Assembly: GCA_938074045.1 (NCBI GenBank)
Contig: CALJGI010000002.1
Location: 1 to 64,000, forward strand
Direction: 5' to 3'
Source of the DNA: an uncultured Halieaceae bacterium
GTDB lineage: Bacteria; Pseudomonadota; Gammaproteobacteria; Pseudomonadales; Halieaceae
Length of the DNA: 64,000 nt
Under the pieces are notes generated by a model. It searched no databases, was not told the origin of the DNA, and was given only the letters and a program-made list of their open reading frames with translations. Made by a program: the position numbers and the translations under genes. Positions 8,517 to 17,321 of this stretch are shown piece by piece (the stretch's first letter is position 1; each line of letters opens with the position of its first letter).

Positions 8517-9164
8517 ATGAGTACTCGACCCAAAATGACCCCCAGGATTAATACCCTTCCCAACCGGATGGCCAGGCGACGCCAGCGCACCCGGCAACAA
8601 CTCCTGGATGCTGTTCAACAACTGATCCTGGAGCAGGGCTACGAGGACGCAACCGCCGAAGCCGTAGCCGAGCTGGCCGACCTCGGCCGCAGCACCTTTT
8701 ACAATCATTTCGACAACAAGCAGGACGCCGTAGTGGCAATGCTGACGCAGCATTATCACGACTACGGCGATATCGCTTACGTGCCTCTCGAGGAAACCCT
8801 TGATCGCGCCGAGTCTGTCGCCCGCTCAACTATGAGGGTATTTACGGCCATGGCCCGCGACCCGTTGACCCGCAAACTGGTAGACAAGCCCCGATTTTTG
8901 GCCAGAGCGATAGCCGAAAGCCAGGGCGAGTTCATGGTCCGGGACTTTACCGAGGGCATCATGCAGGAGCGCTTCAAGTTTGCCGTGAGCATAGAAAGCC
9001 TGTCGACCATACTCAACTGGAGCTATGTGGGTATGTTGATCACCGCAATCAACCAGGATTCGATAGACGAGGTCAGCGTCGAATGGACGCGATTTCTGTT
9101 GCACAACCTGGGCATTCCACAGGACGAAATCGAGGGTTTGGTCAGCACCGCGCTAGAGGATTAA
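8517..9164 (+). CDS. TetR/AcrR-family transcriptional regulator
   Basis: A 215-aa repressor-type regulator. The N-terminal helix-turn-helix domain (about residues 20-68) shows RQQLLDAVQQLILEQGYEDA, then LADLGRSTFYNHFDNKQDAV, the standard TetR recognition-helix pattern. The rest is the variable all-helical ligand-binding domain. It is divergent from the catabolic genes and a perfect palindrome lies in the shared 147-bp promoter, so it probably represses the pathway until an aromatic intermediate binds (inference). The glutathione transferase gene starts 4 bp after its stop and is likely co-transcribed. Confidence 0.9.
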   Translation: MSTRPKMTPRINTLPNRMARRRQRTRQQLLDAVQQLILEQGYEDATAEAVAELADLGRSTFYNHFDNKQDAVVAMLTQHYHDYGDIAYVPLEETLDRAESVARSTMRVFTAMARDPLTRKLVDKPRFLARAIAESQGEFMVRDFTEGIMQERFKFAVSIESLSTILNWSYVGMLITAINQDSIDEVSVEWTRFLLHNLGIPQDEIEGLVSTALED

Positions 9165-9168
9165 AACG

Positions 9169-10035
9169 ATGGTTTTGCTGGCAAGAGACGACATAGCAAC
9201 GCGGGAAGTGTTCGATTGGCAGGGCATTCACCTACTGCACTTCTCGGGTTCCACCTGCTCCAAGAAGATCCGGATATTGCTTGGTTACAAGCACATCGAC
9301 TGGGTTTCCCACCCGATTAACCTGGTCAAACGGGAGAACAACAGCAACTGGTTCATGGGGATCAATCCTAGAGGCCTGGTCCCGGTGCTGGTGCACGATG
9401 GCCATGTTCACATCGAGAGCAACGACATTCTCGACTACCTGGAACAGCTGCACCCGGAGCCGCCACTTATGCCAGCGCAGCAGTCGGCTGAGCTCGCGAC
9501 ACTTTTACAGGCAGAAGATGATCTGCACGTGGATCTACGCAATCTCACCATGCGATTCACTGCCCCCGCCAAACTGATGCAGCGCAGCAAGGAGCAATTG
9601 CAGCAGTATCAGTCCTCGGGAACCGGCACGGTTGGCGGAGAGCCTGATTCGCACAAAGCAGAAGAGCTGGAATACTGGCGCAGCTTCGCCGCCAACCAGG
9701 GCATCACCGATTCCCAGGTCACCGAATCAGTATCAAGGTTTACCCAGGAGTTGGACAAGCTGGAGCGCCGTCTCAAGGAAAACAACTTCCTGCTTGGGGA
9801 CCTGGTCTCCCTCGCTGACATCTCCTGGTTTGTCACCATCAATCGTATTCTGCTTGCAGGCTACCCGCTACAAAGACTTCACCCCCGCTTGTGGGCCTGG
9901 CGCCAGAGACTGCTGCAAACTCCCGCATTTGCCCAAGAAGCAAGAGCCCCTTTTCTGCAGACGCTGATGGCAAAAGCAATCTGGCTTCGAGACAAGCTCA
10001 GGCGTAAAACCCTGGTCAATATTGCAGGGATCTAG
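9169..10035 (+). CDS. Glutathione S-transferase family protein
   Basis: A 288-aa GST-like protein. The N-terminal thioredoxin-fold domain has STCSKKIRILLGYK (S/C at the glutathione-activating position), NPRGLVPVLVHDG and the glutathione-binding IESNDILDYLE. The C-terminal helical domain has an ND-like segment, LGDLVSLADISWF. It is longer than the usual 200-230 aa, with an insertion around residues 120-170. It lies 4 bp downstream of tetR. In aromatic pathways such enzymes isomerise maleyl-type ring-fission products or open epoxides with glutathione; which applies is not decidable here. Confidence 0.85.
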   Translation: MVLLARDDIATREVFDWQGIHLLHFSGSTCSKKIRILLGYKHIDWVSHPINLVKRENNSNWFMGINPRGLVPVLVHDGHVHIESNDILDYLEQLHPEPPLMPAQQSAELATLLQAEDDLHVDLRNLTMRFTAPAKLMQRSKEQLQQYQSSGTGTVGGEPDSHKAEELEYWRSFAANQGITDSQVTESVSRFTQELDKLERRLKENNFLLGDLVSLADISWFVTINRILLAGYPLQRLHPRLWAWRQRLLQTPAFAQEARAPFLQTLMAKAIWLRDKLRRKTLVNIAGI

Positions 10036-10289
10036 CCGAACCCTGACCTCCACCCCATATCCGCAATCCTGGTTGAGGATTCGCTAGCAGTTTCGCATTG
10101 GGTCGCCCTTCGCCACCGATTCACCGGGGGAAATTCGTTGATTTTGTAAGGCTTACCCTTCACAAAGCCGCCGGATTTTTTTGAACGGTTCGCCAATTGG
10201 GTCGCCAGCGTGTGGATCCAGGGCAGTTCGCCAGGAGAACCCCTTATATTTCATGGCCTTACTTGCAACGAAAGAACGGGGTTCGATCT

Positions 10290-10335
10290 ACTGTTAATCA
10301 TTGGGTCGCTGGTTCGAGCCCAGCAGGCGGAGCCA
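10290..10335 (+). pseudogene. 3' part of a tRNA-Asn(GTT) gene
   Basis: The 46 bases from ACTGTTAATC to AGCCA reproduce the 3' part of a gammaproteobacterial tRNA-Asn: anticodon loop with GTT (10293-10295), 3' anticodon strand TCATT, T-arm GCTGG-TTCGAGC-CCAGC, acceptor strand AGGCGGA, discriminator G and CCA. The 5' half is not recognisable: the anticodon 5' strand and the acceptor partner TCCGCCT are missing. A 3' tRNA fragment is the usual scar of an element integrated at a tRNA. Confidence 0.75.
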
Positions 10336-10388
10336 TATTCTGATTAAAGCCCTTGTAATTCTTTGAGTTGCAGGGATTTTTCAGTTTC
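10331..10388 (+). repeat. Direct repeat, tRNA-Asn 3' flank, copy 1
   Basis: From the acceptor end AGCCATATTC through TTCAGTTTC, this matches 21563-21619 at about 48 of 58 positions in the same orientation. It includes AAAGCCCTTG followed by an imperfect inverse, a decayed tRNA terminator. Together the two copies bracket an 11.2-kb block. Confidence 0.7.
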
Positions 10389-10467
10389 TGCGACAGTGAA
10401 ATAATGCTCGCCTTCGACTTGTGGAAACTGAAAAGTTGGCGCCCATACACAAGCTAATGGCCGAATC

Positions 10468-12219
10468 CTAAAAATTCCCCAGATAAAGCTGAAACAAACG
10501 GCTGGCATAGGCGTTGTCTTCAGATCTGGGTTGCTCTCCTAGACGGAGGTCGGCGAGCGTCAGTGATCCAAGCTGATCAAACACATAGGCATAAGCGCGG
10601 GTGACTCGCTCTAGCTCATTGAAGCTGACGCCCTGCAGGTCTACATCAGCCGTGCTGTGGTAGTAGGTGCCGGTCTGTAGCCAACCTGCAAAGATCGGAT
10701 CTCCGAGTTTTGCAAATGGTGGGTAGAAGGCAATCTCGTCAGTTGGCAGATCCGTGATAGCCTGGTCGGCGACAACGACCCCGTATTTACTCGCGGCTGC
10801 ATTAAAGATCTCTATCAGCGCCGGACTCCGGTTACTGCTCGTGAAGAACAGTGGGGTGGGCGCATTAGTCGGCCCACCAAACGGTCCTTCCGACAGCTGC
10901 TGCACGAAGCCGAAATGCTCCATCCGGGTCGTCATCAGCAGCTTTTCTCTTAGCATTTCTTCGTACTTCTTTACAAAGTCGCGGGTTCCGCCGACTCCCG
11001 TCCGCTCGTGACCTCCCTGGAACAGGAACACGAAACCATGAGGACGATGTTCAAGAGGTTTCAAGGCGTAAAATTGAGCCAGGGCCATGTGTGCCGCCAC
11101 AGAGGCACCGTTGTCGTGAAGGCCGTAGAAATACCCATCCACGTGCGTATGAATGAGAATGTACTTGCCCGAGAGCCCTGGCAAAAAGGCGTAGACGTTG
11201 CCGGTCTCAAGTTCTGACGGCGGGCGGTTTTGTCCCTCCACTACCATGCGAACGCGAACGGGTGCTTTTGGGCCGGCCCTGTCTAAAAGTTTACGGAGGT
11301 AATAACCTGCGTCATCGCCAATACTAATCCATGGAAGGACTTCACCTATCTCGTCACCTCCGCCCGGAGCACCCACGCGTCCTGCAACCTGACTTACGCC
11401 GGGTACAGCCCACCATACAATCACACCTGCCGCTTTACCGTACTCTCCCGTCGCCACCCGTGAGTACGCGACCCGGATCGAACTGAAGAGGGCGCTGGAT
11501 TCGGCACGCCCTCTAATCATCACGATCTTGTCTGTAAGATCGCGCCCCAACAATTCCGCTGCGGTGCCGTCACCCACATAGACAACTTCACGCTCAAGTC
11601 CGCCATTTGGCGTAACTTTTGAGGGAAACGGTGTGATCGCATTCTCGAACACGTGGGTGTGTCCCCGATCGAATCCAGGTGCAGCGGTTACTTCCAGTTG
11701 GTTGGCTGAAGGAAACCAGATTTTTTCGTAGGTGGGAAAGCGGTCATGGTGCACATCTTCTAGCCCAAACTTTTTGAGGTTGGAGAAAATCCAGTCCTGC
11801 GCCTCCCGCTCATACCGGGTCCCCTCAATCCGACCCCAAAGGATTTCACCGTCCTTTCTTGACTGCTCGGCGAAGCTTACCAGTGTGTCTGCGTAATCTT
11901 TAATCTGATGAGCGGATATCCCCGCGCGAGGGTCCCCTGACTCATCGAGCGGCTGGGGCAATGATTTTAGGCCAAGTGAAAAAGTACGTTTCTTGCTCTC
12001 GACAGCGAAAGCAGCGCGATACGCTTCGGGGGTTAGAAAGGCCGGGCTGGTGACAGCCTTCACCAGACCCCCTGGGTCTGCTGCCATCGATATGGACTGC
12101 CCAGTGGGGTCACTACCTGCGGTATGGCTATAACCGACAAGCGACACAAAAGTGAAACAGGCGAGGTATTTTGCACCTCGTACAACTCCTACCAGAAATT
12201 CGATCACCCACATTGTCAT
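10468..12219 (-). CDS. Exported M28-family metallopeptidase with PA-type insert
   Basis: A 583-aa zinc aminopeptidase- or carboxypeptidase-like enzyme. A hydrophobic N-terminus (about 5-30) suggests export. Residues about 200-340 look like a protease-associated (PA) insert. Likely metal ligands are H359 and D361 (THVDG), D369 (LHDNGAS), E405 (GGHERTG; the usual EE is HE here) and H521 (YYHSTAD). The substitution of the first Glu of the EE pair, usually the general base, could alter activity; the residue register needs a structural alignment. It is the third of three same-strand hydrolase genes in the tRNA-bracketed block and probably trims peptides or N-acyl amino acids outside the cytoplasm. 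Confidence 0.82.
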   Translation of the reverse strand: MTMWVIEFLVGVVRGAKYLACFTFVSLVGYSHTAGSDPTGQSISMAADPGGLVKAVTSPAFLTPEAYRAAFAVESKKRTFSLGLKSLPQPLDESGDPRAGISAHQIKDYADTLVSFAEQSRKDGEILWGRIEGTRYEREAQDWIFSNLKKFGLEDVHHDRFPTYEKIWFPSANQLEVTAAPGFDRGHTHVFENAITPFPSKVTPNGGLEREVVYVGDGTAAELLGRDLTDKIVMIRGRAESSALFSSIRVAYSRVATGEYGKAAGVIVWWAVPGVSQVAGRVGAPGGGDEIGEVLPWISIGDDAGYYLRKLLDRAGPKAPVRVRMVVEGQNRPPSELETGNVYAFLPGLSGKYILIHTHVDGYFYGLHDNGASVAAHMALAQFYALKPLEHRPHGFVFLFQGGHERTGVGGTRDFVKKYEEMLREKLLMTTRMEHFGFVQQLSEGPFGGPTNAPTPLFFTSSNRSPALIEIFNAAASKYGVVVADQAITDLPTDEIAFYPPFAKLGDPIFAGWLQTGTYYHSTADVDLQGVSFNELERVTRAYAYVFDQLGSLTLADLRLGEQPRSEDNAYASRLFQLYLGNF

Positions 12220-12259
12220 TACTCTACTTGTTATGTCCTTATCTTATCGCGACGAATAG

Positions 12260-14005
12260 TCAGTCGATTCCTACCTGGTGCACCAACCGACCCCCAACAT
12301 AGGTGGCATCAACAGTTATCCGGTCTAAATGCTCAGGAGGACTCTGAAGAGGATTTTCTGACAAAACCACCAGGTCTGCGAACTTACCCACGGCAATACT
12401 GCCCGTATTGTGGTCTTCATGAACCTGCCACGCTGGGTTGATCGTGACTGCCCGCAACGCTTGCTCCACTGATATCGCCTGCTCCGGCCCAATAGGGTCC
12501 CCTTCTTTGGAGAGGCGCATCACTGCCGATTTCACCATTTGCAATGGGGTGGAGGGAAACATCGGATGGTCTGAATGCAGACTCGCTTCGAGCCCTGCAG
12601 CGAATGCCGACTGCAGCGGTAACAGGCGCTTGACGCGAGCCTCTCCGAATAAACGATCTCTGAGAACGCGACCGTAATAGTGAACATGCTGGATATGAAA
12701 GCTCGCACCAAACCCCGCTCGGGAGAAACGGCCGAACAGTGCTGGATCTGCAAGCATCAAGTGCTCGAATCGGTGTCGGGTATCCGCTCGAGGTGCTTTC
12801 TTGATGACATTTTCCAGTACATCAAGCACTTCCCTGGTAGCCCTGTCACCCTGAGTATGGATACCGAGTTGCCAACCCAACCGATGCATTTCATCAATAG
12901 CATCATGTAGCTCTTTTTGCTTCCAGTTCGCATGCCCAAGAGCACCTGGTTTGATACCGATAGCCTCTCGCGTGAAATTGTTACTCAAGTAAGGATTTTC
13001 CAGGAGCATGGTAGAGTTGTAGGGGGAGCCGTCGTACCAGATTTTCATGCCTTTATAACGAAAGTAGTCGTGTCCATCGCCCGGCTGCAGCTTCAATAGC
13101 TGCTTGCGCGCATACCAGGTTATAAACACATTGTGGCGGATGATAGGGTCTTCGGCTGTTAACTCCTCATAGATTTCCAGCACTTCAGGCAAGGGAATCA
13201 TCACCCCCATCGTAGTAACTGATGTGACTCCCATTTGGGCATAGCGGTGGAATACTTTTTGTAATGCGTCTTCCCACGCAGCCCGAGATTTCGGCATCCC
13301 GTATTTTTCCTGAATAGGAAAAAAAGCAGGCTGTTCGACCAAGCGGCCAGTAAGTTCGCCATTGGCGTCCCGCTCGTAATATGAACCATGCCCCGGATCT
13401 TTTGACTCACGCGTGATTCCTGCGGCTTCCAGCGCGCGACTATTCAAATAGACCTGGTGTCCACCCTGCGGTGTAATAAAAAGAGGATTATCAGGTGCCA
13501 ACTCATCGAGCTGTTCGAGGCGCGGCGCCTTGAGCCCGTGAACCAGGATTGGGTCCCAGCCGTAGGCAAAGACCCACTCTCCAGGTTGATATTTCTTGAC
13601 TGCATCCCGCAGTGCTTGCCAGCTTTTTTGCACTGTCGGGTAAAAATAACCACTGATATTTTCCCAGCCCAGCGCAACAGCTGCCAAACCGGGGTGAACG
13701 TGCGCGTTATGAAATCCCGGCATCAGAGTCTTGCCATCTAAGTCAATCAGGCGGGTTTCGTTTGTCCGCCGCTGAAAGGTAGATTCGCGATCGCCGGCAA
13801 AAATGATTCTTCCATCGCCGACAGCAACAGCCTGTACCTCCGGCTTTTCCGGCTCCATCGTCAAAATCGGGCCACCGAAAAAGATGGTTTCTGCCTGGTT
13901 CGATTTGTCCGCCGATGCCGGGAAAGCCATGACTCCTATCGCGAATGTAGTGCCCAACAACAATCGCTTCGGGAGTTCTGGACTTAAACCTTCATTTAAA
14001 GGCAT
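12260..14005 (-). CDS. Exported metal-dependent amidohydrolase (YtcJ-like)
   Basis: A 581-aa member of the amidohydrolase superfamily, YtcJ/amidohydrolase-3 group. A signal peptide (about 12-32, ending ASA) is unusual for this mostly cytoplasmic family. The metal site includes MPGFHNAHVHPG (H102, H104), GIHTQGDRA and the terminal aspartate in LHSDHPMFP; FADLVVLSENPL near the C-terminus is the closing beta-sandwich signature. It follows the penicillin-acylase gene, with a 197-bp gap that may hold a small gene, and precedes the M28 peptidase by 40 bp. Likely hydrolyses an amide or urea-type bond; the substrate is unknown. Confidence 0.85.
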   Translation of the reverse strand: MPLNEGLSPELPKRLLLGTTFAIGVMAFPASADKSNQAETIFFGGPILTMEPEKPEVQAVAVGDGRIIFAGDRESTFQRRTNETRLIDLDGKTLMPGFHNAHVHPGLAAVALGWENISGYFYPTVQKSWQALRDAVKKYQPGEWVFAYGWDPILVHGLKAPRLEQLDELAPDNPLFITPQGGHQVYLNSRALEAAGITRESKDPGHGSYYERDANGELTGRLVEQPAFFPIQEKYGMPKSRAAWEDALQKVFHRYAQMGVTSVTTMGVMIPLPEVLEIYEELTAEDPIIRHNVFITWYARKQLLKLQPGDGHDYFRYKGMKIWYDGSPYNSTMLLENPYLSNNFTREAIGIKPGALGHANWKQKELHDAIDEMHRLGWQLGIHTQGDRATREVLDVLENVIKKAPRADTRHRFEHLMLADPALFGRFSRAGFGASFHIQHVHYYGRVLRDRLFGEARVKRLLPLQSAFAAGLEASLHSDHPMFPSTPLQMVKSAVMRLSKEGDPIGPEQAISVEQALRAVTINPAWQVHEDHNTGSIAVGKFADLVVLSENPLQSPPEHLDRITVDATYVGGRLVHQVGID

Positions 14006-14032
14006 TTGGCTGTCTCAATAAAAAAGCAAAAT

Positions 14033-14194
14033 CTAGATTGACTGTACCTTATAGCCTGCGTCCTCAAAAGCAATAAACCTGCTGCACAGCCAACGAAAAT
14101 CTGACCAGTGTACGCCTTCTTGCACAAGCCAATTGTAGAGTTCGGCAGATGGTTCAACAGCGGGTCGCCTTTTCGCACCGAATTCGTCTAACAC
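14033..14194 (-). CDS. Possible 53-aa small protein between hydrolase genes
   Basis: A GTG-initiated frame starts 8 bp after the acylase stop and ends at TAG before the amidohydrolase. It is rich in Trp, Glu and Arg, with blocks such as ELYNWLVQEGVHWSDFRWL and FIAFEDAGYKVQSI, which look like real protein rather than random translation. GGAG lies about 13 nt upstream, further than ideal. It could be a small co-transcribed gene, or a remnant of a longer decayed one. No family is recognised. A 60-aa frame overlapping it in another phase looks non-coding. Confidence 0.35.
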   Translation of the reverse strand: MLDEFGAKRRPAVEPSAELYNWLVQEGVHWSDFRWLCSRFIAFEDAGYKVQSI

Positions 14195-14202
14195 TGGACG
14201 CT

Positions 14203-16710
14203 TTACTCCTCGATGTGTTGCCGGGAAATTTCCTGATTAGCTATCTCATCCTCACAGAACGGCAGCCTGATCCATCCCTTTTCTGAGTACAGGCGGCTGG
14301 CGTCGGCATAGTGCGGCGACTCCGGATCGGTGGACTGCGAATAGGTCAGCACAACGTGACCGATCGGGCAGTCGGTCTCGTCCCAGGTCACGGCCATAAT
14401 AAAGCTGGAACCGGAAAAGTCATCGGTGTAACCCACACCGGGCACCCGGGTTGAATATATAGCGTTAAACATGAAAGCGCCCGAGCCCCCGTGCACGCCA
14501 ATACGCTCGTCGTTGCGCTGGGTGAACTGCAGATTGCCCCATGTCTCCTCAATGGGAAGTTCGTTCGTCACCAGTTCATCCACAGCATCTCCCATGCCGT
14601 GAAGTAGTATCTCCAGCGTAGTAGCGTCGCCTGTATTTAGATCTCGTGGCGTATTTATCGGGTCTTCCGGATCAAAGGCTACGGCAAAAATCGTGTCCTC
14701 ATTGATCACATTGGCCCATATCTCGAAGAATATGTGCGCGCCAACACTCTCAAGATTAAATCGCAGGTCCCAGTTTGCGAGCACGCTGCAGGACTGAGCG
14801 GCTTCCGCCGGGTTTTCGCTATACTGCGACCAGTTACTGACCCCTTCACAGGCATCGACGATGTCCGGTACCACCATCTCCGCTAATATATTGCGGTTGT
14901 CATACATAATTTCCCGCAGGTTATCGATGTTGAATCCTGGATCGCCGAGCCCATCGCTGCCAGCTTTTCGCTCCTCAGCCTTAATCATCGTCTGTCGTGC
15001 GCGAAAGTCGATCTCGATGCGCTCACCGCCCATGATGGGAGGAAACCCTTCCAGGCGATGGTTGGCGTTGGGAATCCAGTAGCTGTTGTTAGCATTTGCA
15101 CCATAATCACGGGTAGGAAATGTTGGGAGGTTGTTGAAGCCAAAGATGCCTTCCATAGGCGCGTCTTCGTCGCTGCCCCACTCGCAATCACTGTCGGAGC
15201 CGTCGAGGGTGATAACACCCAGGTTGGTGATAATCGGTGCAAGAAAACCTCTTACGCATTCATCCATCAATTGTTGGGACACATGCGGCATCACCGATAC
15301 GTCACCGTAAAAGGCATCCCCATGTCGATCGGCGGCCATCGTATTGGTCCAGGGATTACCCAAAGTCGACGTAGCCTCCTGGAATTCTTCCATGCTCCCG
15401 GCCTCAGCCATAGCTTTCCACATTGAGAAGCCCCGCAGGTTATCCAGGTTGGCGTCACGGTAGGTCATCACCGTGCCAAAGGCATTCGGCCAACCAGCGA
15501 CGAGGGCGTCGAAAGCAGCCAGGTCCACAATGGGACCAAAATGGCTGGTATAGAAGGTATGTTCGAGTTCCTCGATGGCACCATCCTCAAGCCGTCGCTC
15601 GATCGTGACCGGGTGTGCCTCGATGCTGCGCATCTCGCCATCGTACTCATACTCGAGTGGATTGGTTGGATTAAGAGTCAGTTCGTAAAAAGTAAAACGA
15701 CTGCCTTCGGCCACCGTGTGTGTCCAGGCCAGGTCTTTGTTCACCCCCATGACCGGCATCGGTATTCCAGCGAGCCCGACACCGAACGTGTCATAAATCC
15801 CTGGAATAGTCACATGGAGCATCCCCCAGCGCAGCGTTCCCCGCCACGGGAAGTGGGTGTTACTCAGAACCAGCCCATAGTCGGTCTGGGATGCGTCTGC
15901 GCCAACCCCGTATCCGTTGCTCCCCATTTCGTGGGATTCAGGTAAGTCAAGGATGTCTGCAGCAATGCCCGGCTCCAGTCTCGCCAGGGCCCGCTGAACA
16001 GACTCGCGTGCGGAGCTATTATCCTCACGAGTCGCCGCAACTGCCGCGACGGGCATGGTGGGTTCCGCATCGAAGGTGATACCACGCAATGGATCTGCGC
16101 TGGCTCGAAGCACCAATTTATGCAGCATCTTGCCCAGATCGAGCACGGTGATCGGACGCACCCAATCCTCACCCCGGCAGCCGTCCTGGCCTTCGGGCAA
16201 GTTATCGACTCCGGTGTCCTCAAGGTAACGGTTTATTCCCGCCACGAAGCCGCGATTCAGTTCCTGCACTTCTGCTGGTTGCTCATCGATGAAAATACGC
16301 TGGATACGCTCATCCGTGTTCAACCACGTGTACAGGAAGTCTCGCCGGGTATCGCCACCATCCTCAAAATAGCGAGCTGTCTGCCCGTTGGCACGCACTA
16401 TCTCGCGCATCAGGTCACAGTAGCGCAAACTGGCCTGGGCATAGCCGGAGCCATAACCGGCACCGGCCCAGTCAGGCGCGGTAATATGCGGGATGCCATA
16501 TTCAGTCCAGACAATGTCAGCCTCCAATTCCGCAGGAACTGGTTCAGGCTCGGGAGCGACCGGTGGAGTGTTACTGGAATCGCTACATGCCGCGAGGATT
16601 ATGATCAGCCCAATTCCTGCAAGGACATTCTCCAGTACGGCCACACATGTGCGGTAATCAATCGTACGCAACGTCATAATGAACTCCGAAATAGATTTGT
16701 TAGATGCCAT
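14203..16710 (-). CDS. Penicillin-acylase-family lipoprotein (N-terminal Ser hydrolase)
   Basis: An 835-aa Ntn hydrolase precursor of the penicillin amidase / acyl-homoserine-lactone acylase family, which cleaves an acyl group from an amide. The enzyme is made as one chain and self-cleaves before the catalytic serine, predicted S264 in HEMGSNGYGVG. IVWTEYGIPHI near residue 65 is the family's alpha-chain start. A lipobox, IILAAC (C42), followed by a Pro/Glu-rich linker, indicates a lipoprotein; an ATG at 16677 would give a shorter signal, but GGAGG sits well before 16710. It heads the minus-strand run of three exported amide hydrolases. Candidate substrates are N-acyl amino acids, acyl-homoserine lactones or peptides. 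Confidence 0.87.
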   Translation of the reverse strand: MASNKSISEFIMTLRTIDYRTCVAVLENVLAGIGLIIILAACSDSSNTPPVAPEPEPVPAELEADIVWTEYGIPHITAPDWAGAGYGSGYAQASLRYCDLMREIVRANGQTARYFEDGGDTRRDFLYTWLNTDERIQRIFIDEQPAEVQELNRGFVAGINRYLEDTGVDNLPEGQDGCRGEDWVRPITVLDLGKMLHKLVLRASADPLRGITFDAEPTMPVAAVAATREDNSSARESVQRALARLEPGIAADILDLPESHEMGSNGYGVGADASQTDYGLVLSNTHFPWRGTLRWGMLHVTIPGIYDTFGVGLAGIPMPVMGVNKDLAWTHTVAEGSRFTFYELTLNPTNPLEYEYDGEMRSIEAHPVTIERRLEDGAIEELEHTFYTSHFGPIVDLAAFDALVAGWPNAFGTVMTYRDANLDNLRGFSMWKAMAEAGSMEEFQEATSTLGNPWTNTMAADRHGDAFYGDVSVMPHVSQQLMDECVRGFLAPIITNLGVITLDGSDSDCEWGSDEDAPMEGIFGFNNLPTFPTRDYGANANNSYWIPNANHRLEGFPPIMGGERIEIDFRARQTMIKAEERKAGSDGLGDPGFNIDNLREIMYDNRNILAEMVVPDIVDACEGVSNWSQYSENPAEAAQSCSVLANWDLRFNLESVGAHIFFEIWANVINEDTIFAVAFDPEDPINTPRDLNTGDATTLEILLHGMGDAVDELVTNELPIEETWGNLQFTQRNDERIGVHGGSGAFMFNAIYSTRVPGVGYTDDFSGSSFIMAVTWDETDCPIGHVVLTYSQSTDPESPHYADASRLYSEKGWIRLPFCEDEIANQEISRQHIEE

Positions 16711-17321
16711 TAGAACCTCCGCGTATTCGCGGACTCAAGCCATGCATACAAACATCGAGTATTATCCAAACTCGGTCTGAAAAGCCATCCCTACGGCAAG
16801 TTCTCAATCAGCGACTTGTACGTTGACACAGGATATGGGACCACTCGGGCCGCTTTCTAATAGACACTTTCCTGCCAGTTACCGGTCCAGTCTAGCCTGC
16901 TAAGCGCAGGTTGTGCATCTTCTTCTAGTTTTGTATGCCGTCGAAGCATGACGAACCAAAAAGCCTGTTTCGATGAGTCACACCTGGCGGAAGCTATACT
17001 TAATCTATGTCCTCACCTCGAAGACCATCCAGAACAATGTGGATCTCTTTCTCTGCGGAGTACTGGCGTCTTGCAACCCTGCGGATGTCGCCTACAGTTT
17101 TTTCAGAACTGGGCTTGTTGGGATTGTGTTTCTTTATCGTCCCTCCTCATGGAGTTAAAGATGAGTCATATGTGTCTCTTTACCAATTCGGTCAATGTGC
17201 CAAAATGGTGCTGACGAGGTACAGGAAGTGAATGCTAATTGGTACGCAAATTGCAACTCAACCCGGCTAATCGGTTAGAAAGGGCAGTCACGGTTATTTA
17301 TGTACTTATCTAACACCCCTA
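16711..17321. other. Divergent intergenic region, no clear gene
   Basis: Separates the acylase (minus) from the barrel-protein operon (plus). Several overlapping small frames exist (16948-17231). The one at 17007-17231 has a hydrophobic stretch and ends QCAKMVLTRYRK, but it has no clear ribosome site and competes with two other open frames, so it is not called. No tRNA or obvious terminator is seen. Confidence 0.5.

Larger units (their letters stand above)
10036..10467. other. Gene-free stretch with tRNA debris
   Basis: No convincing coding frame is seen. The short motif ATTGGGTCGC occurs three times (10097, 10196, 10300); the last copy is the variable region of the tRNA-Asn fragment. This suggests several decayed tRNA-derived pieces, though the first two matches are short enough to be chance. 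Confidence 0.5.

Noticed and set aside
8370..8759. N-terminal extension of the second FAH gene
   Set aside because: It overlaps the divergent promoter and tetR, has no family similarity, and a downstream TTG has a strong ribosome site.
10097..10206. Two ATTGGGTCGC copies as further tRNA-Asn remnants
   Set aside because: The matches are only 10-11 bases and the flanking T-arm and acceptor sequences are not recognisable; only the third copy, at 10300, is in a real tRNA context.
10258..10335. A complete tRNA-Asn gene
   Set aside because: The 5' acceptor strand, D-arm and 5' anticodon strand do not pair with the intact 3' part, so only a fragment is called.
13996..14178. 60-aa minus-strand frame before the amidohydrolase
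   Set aside because: It is in a different phase from the more protein-like 53-aa frame in the same gap, and its start overlaps nothing informative.
17007..17231. Small membrane protein frame upstream of the barrel gene
   Set aside because: Two other open frames overlap it, no ribosome site precedes its ATG, and no family pattern is seen.
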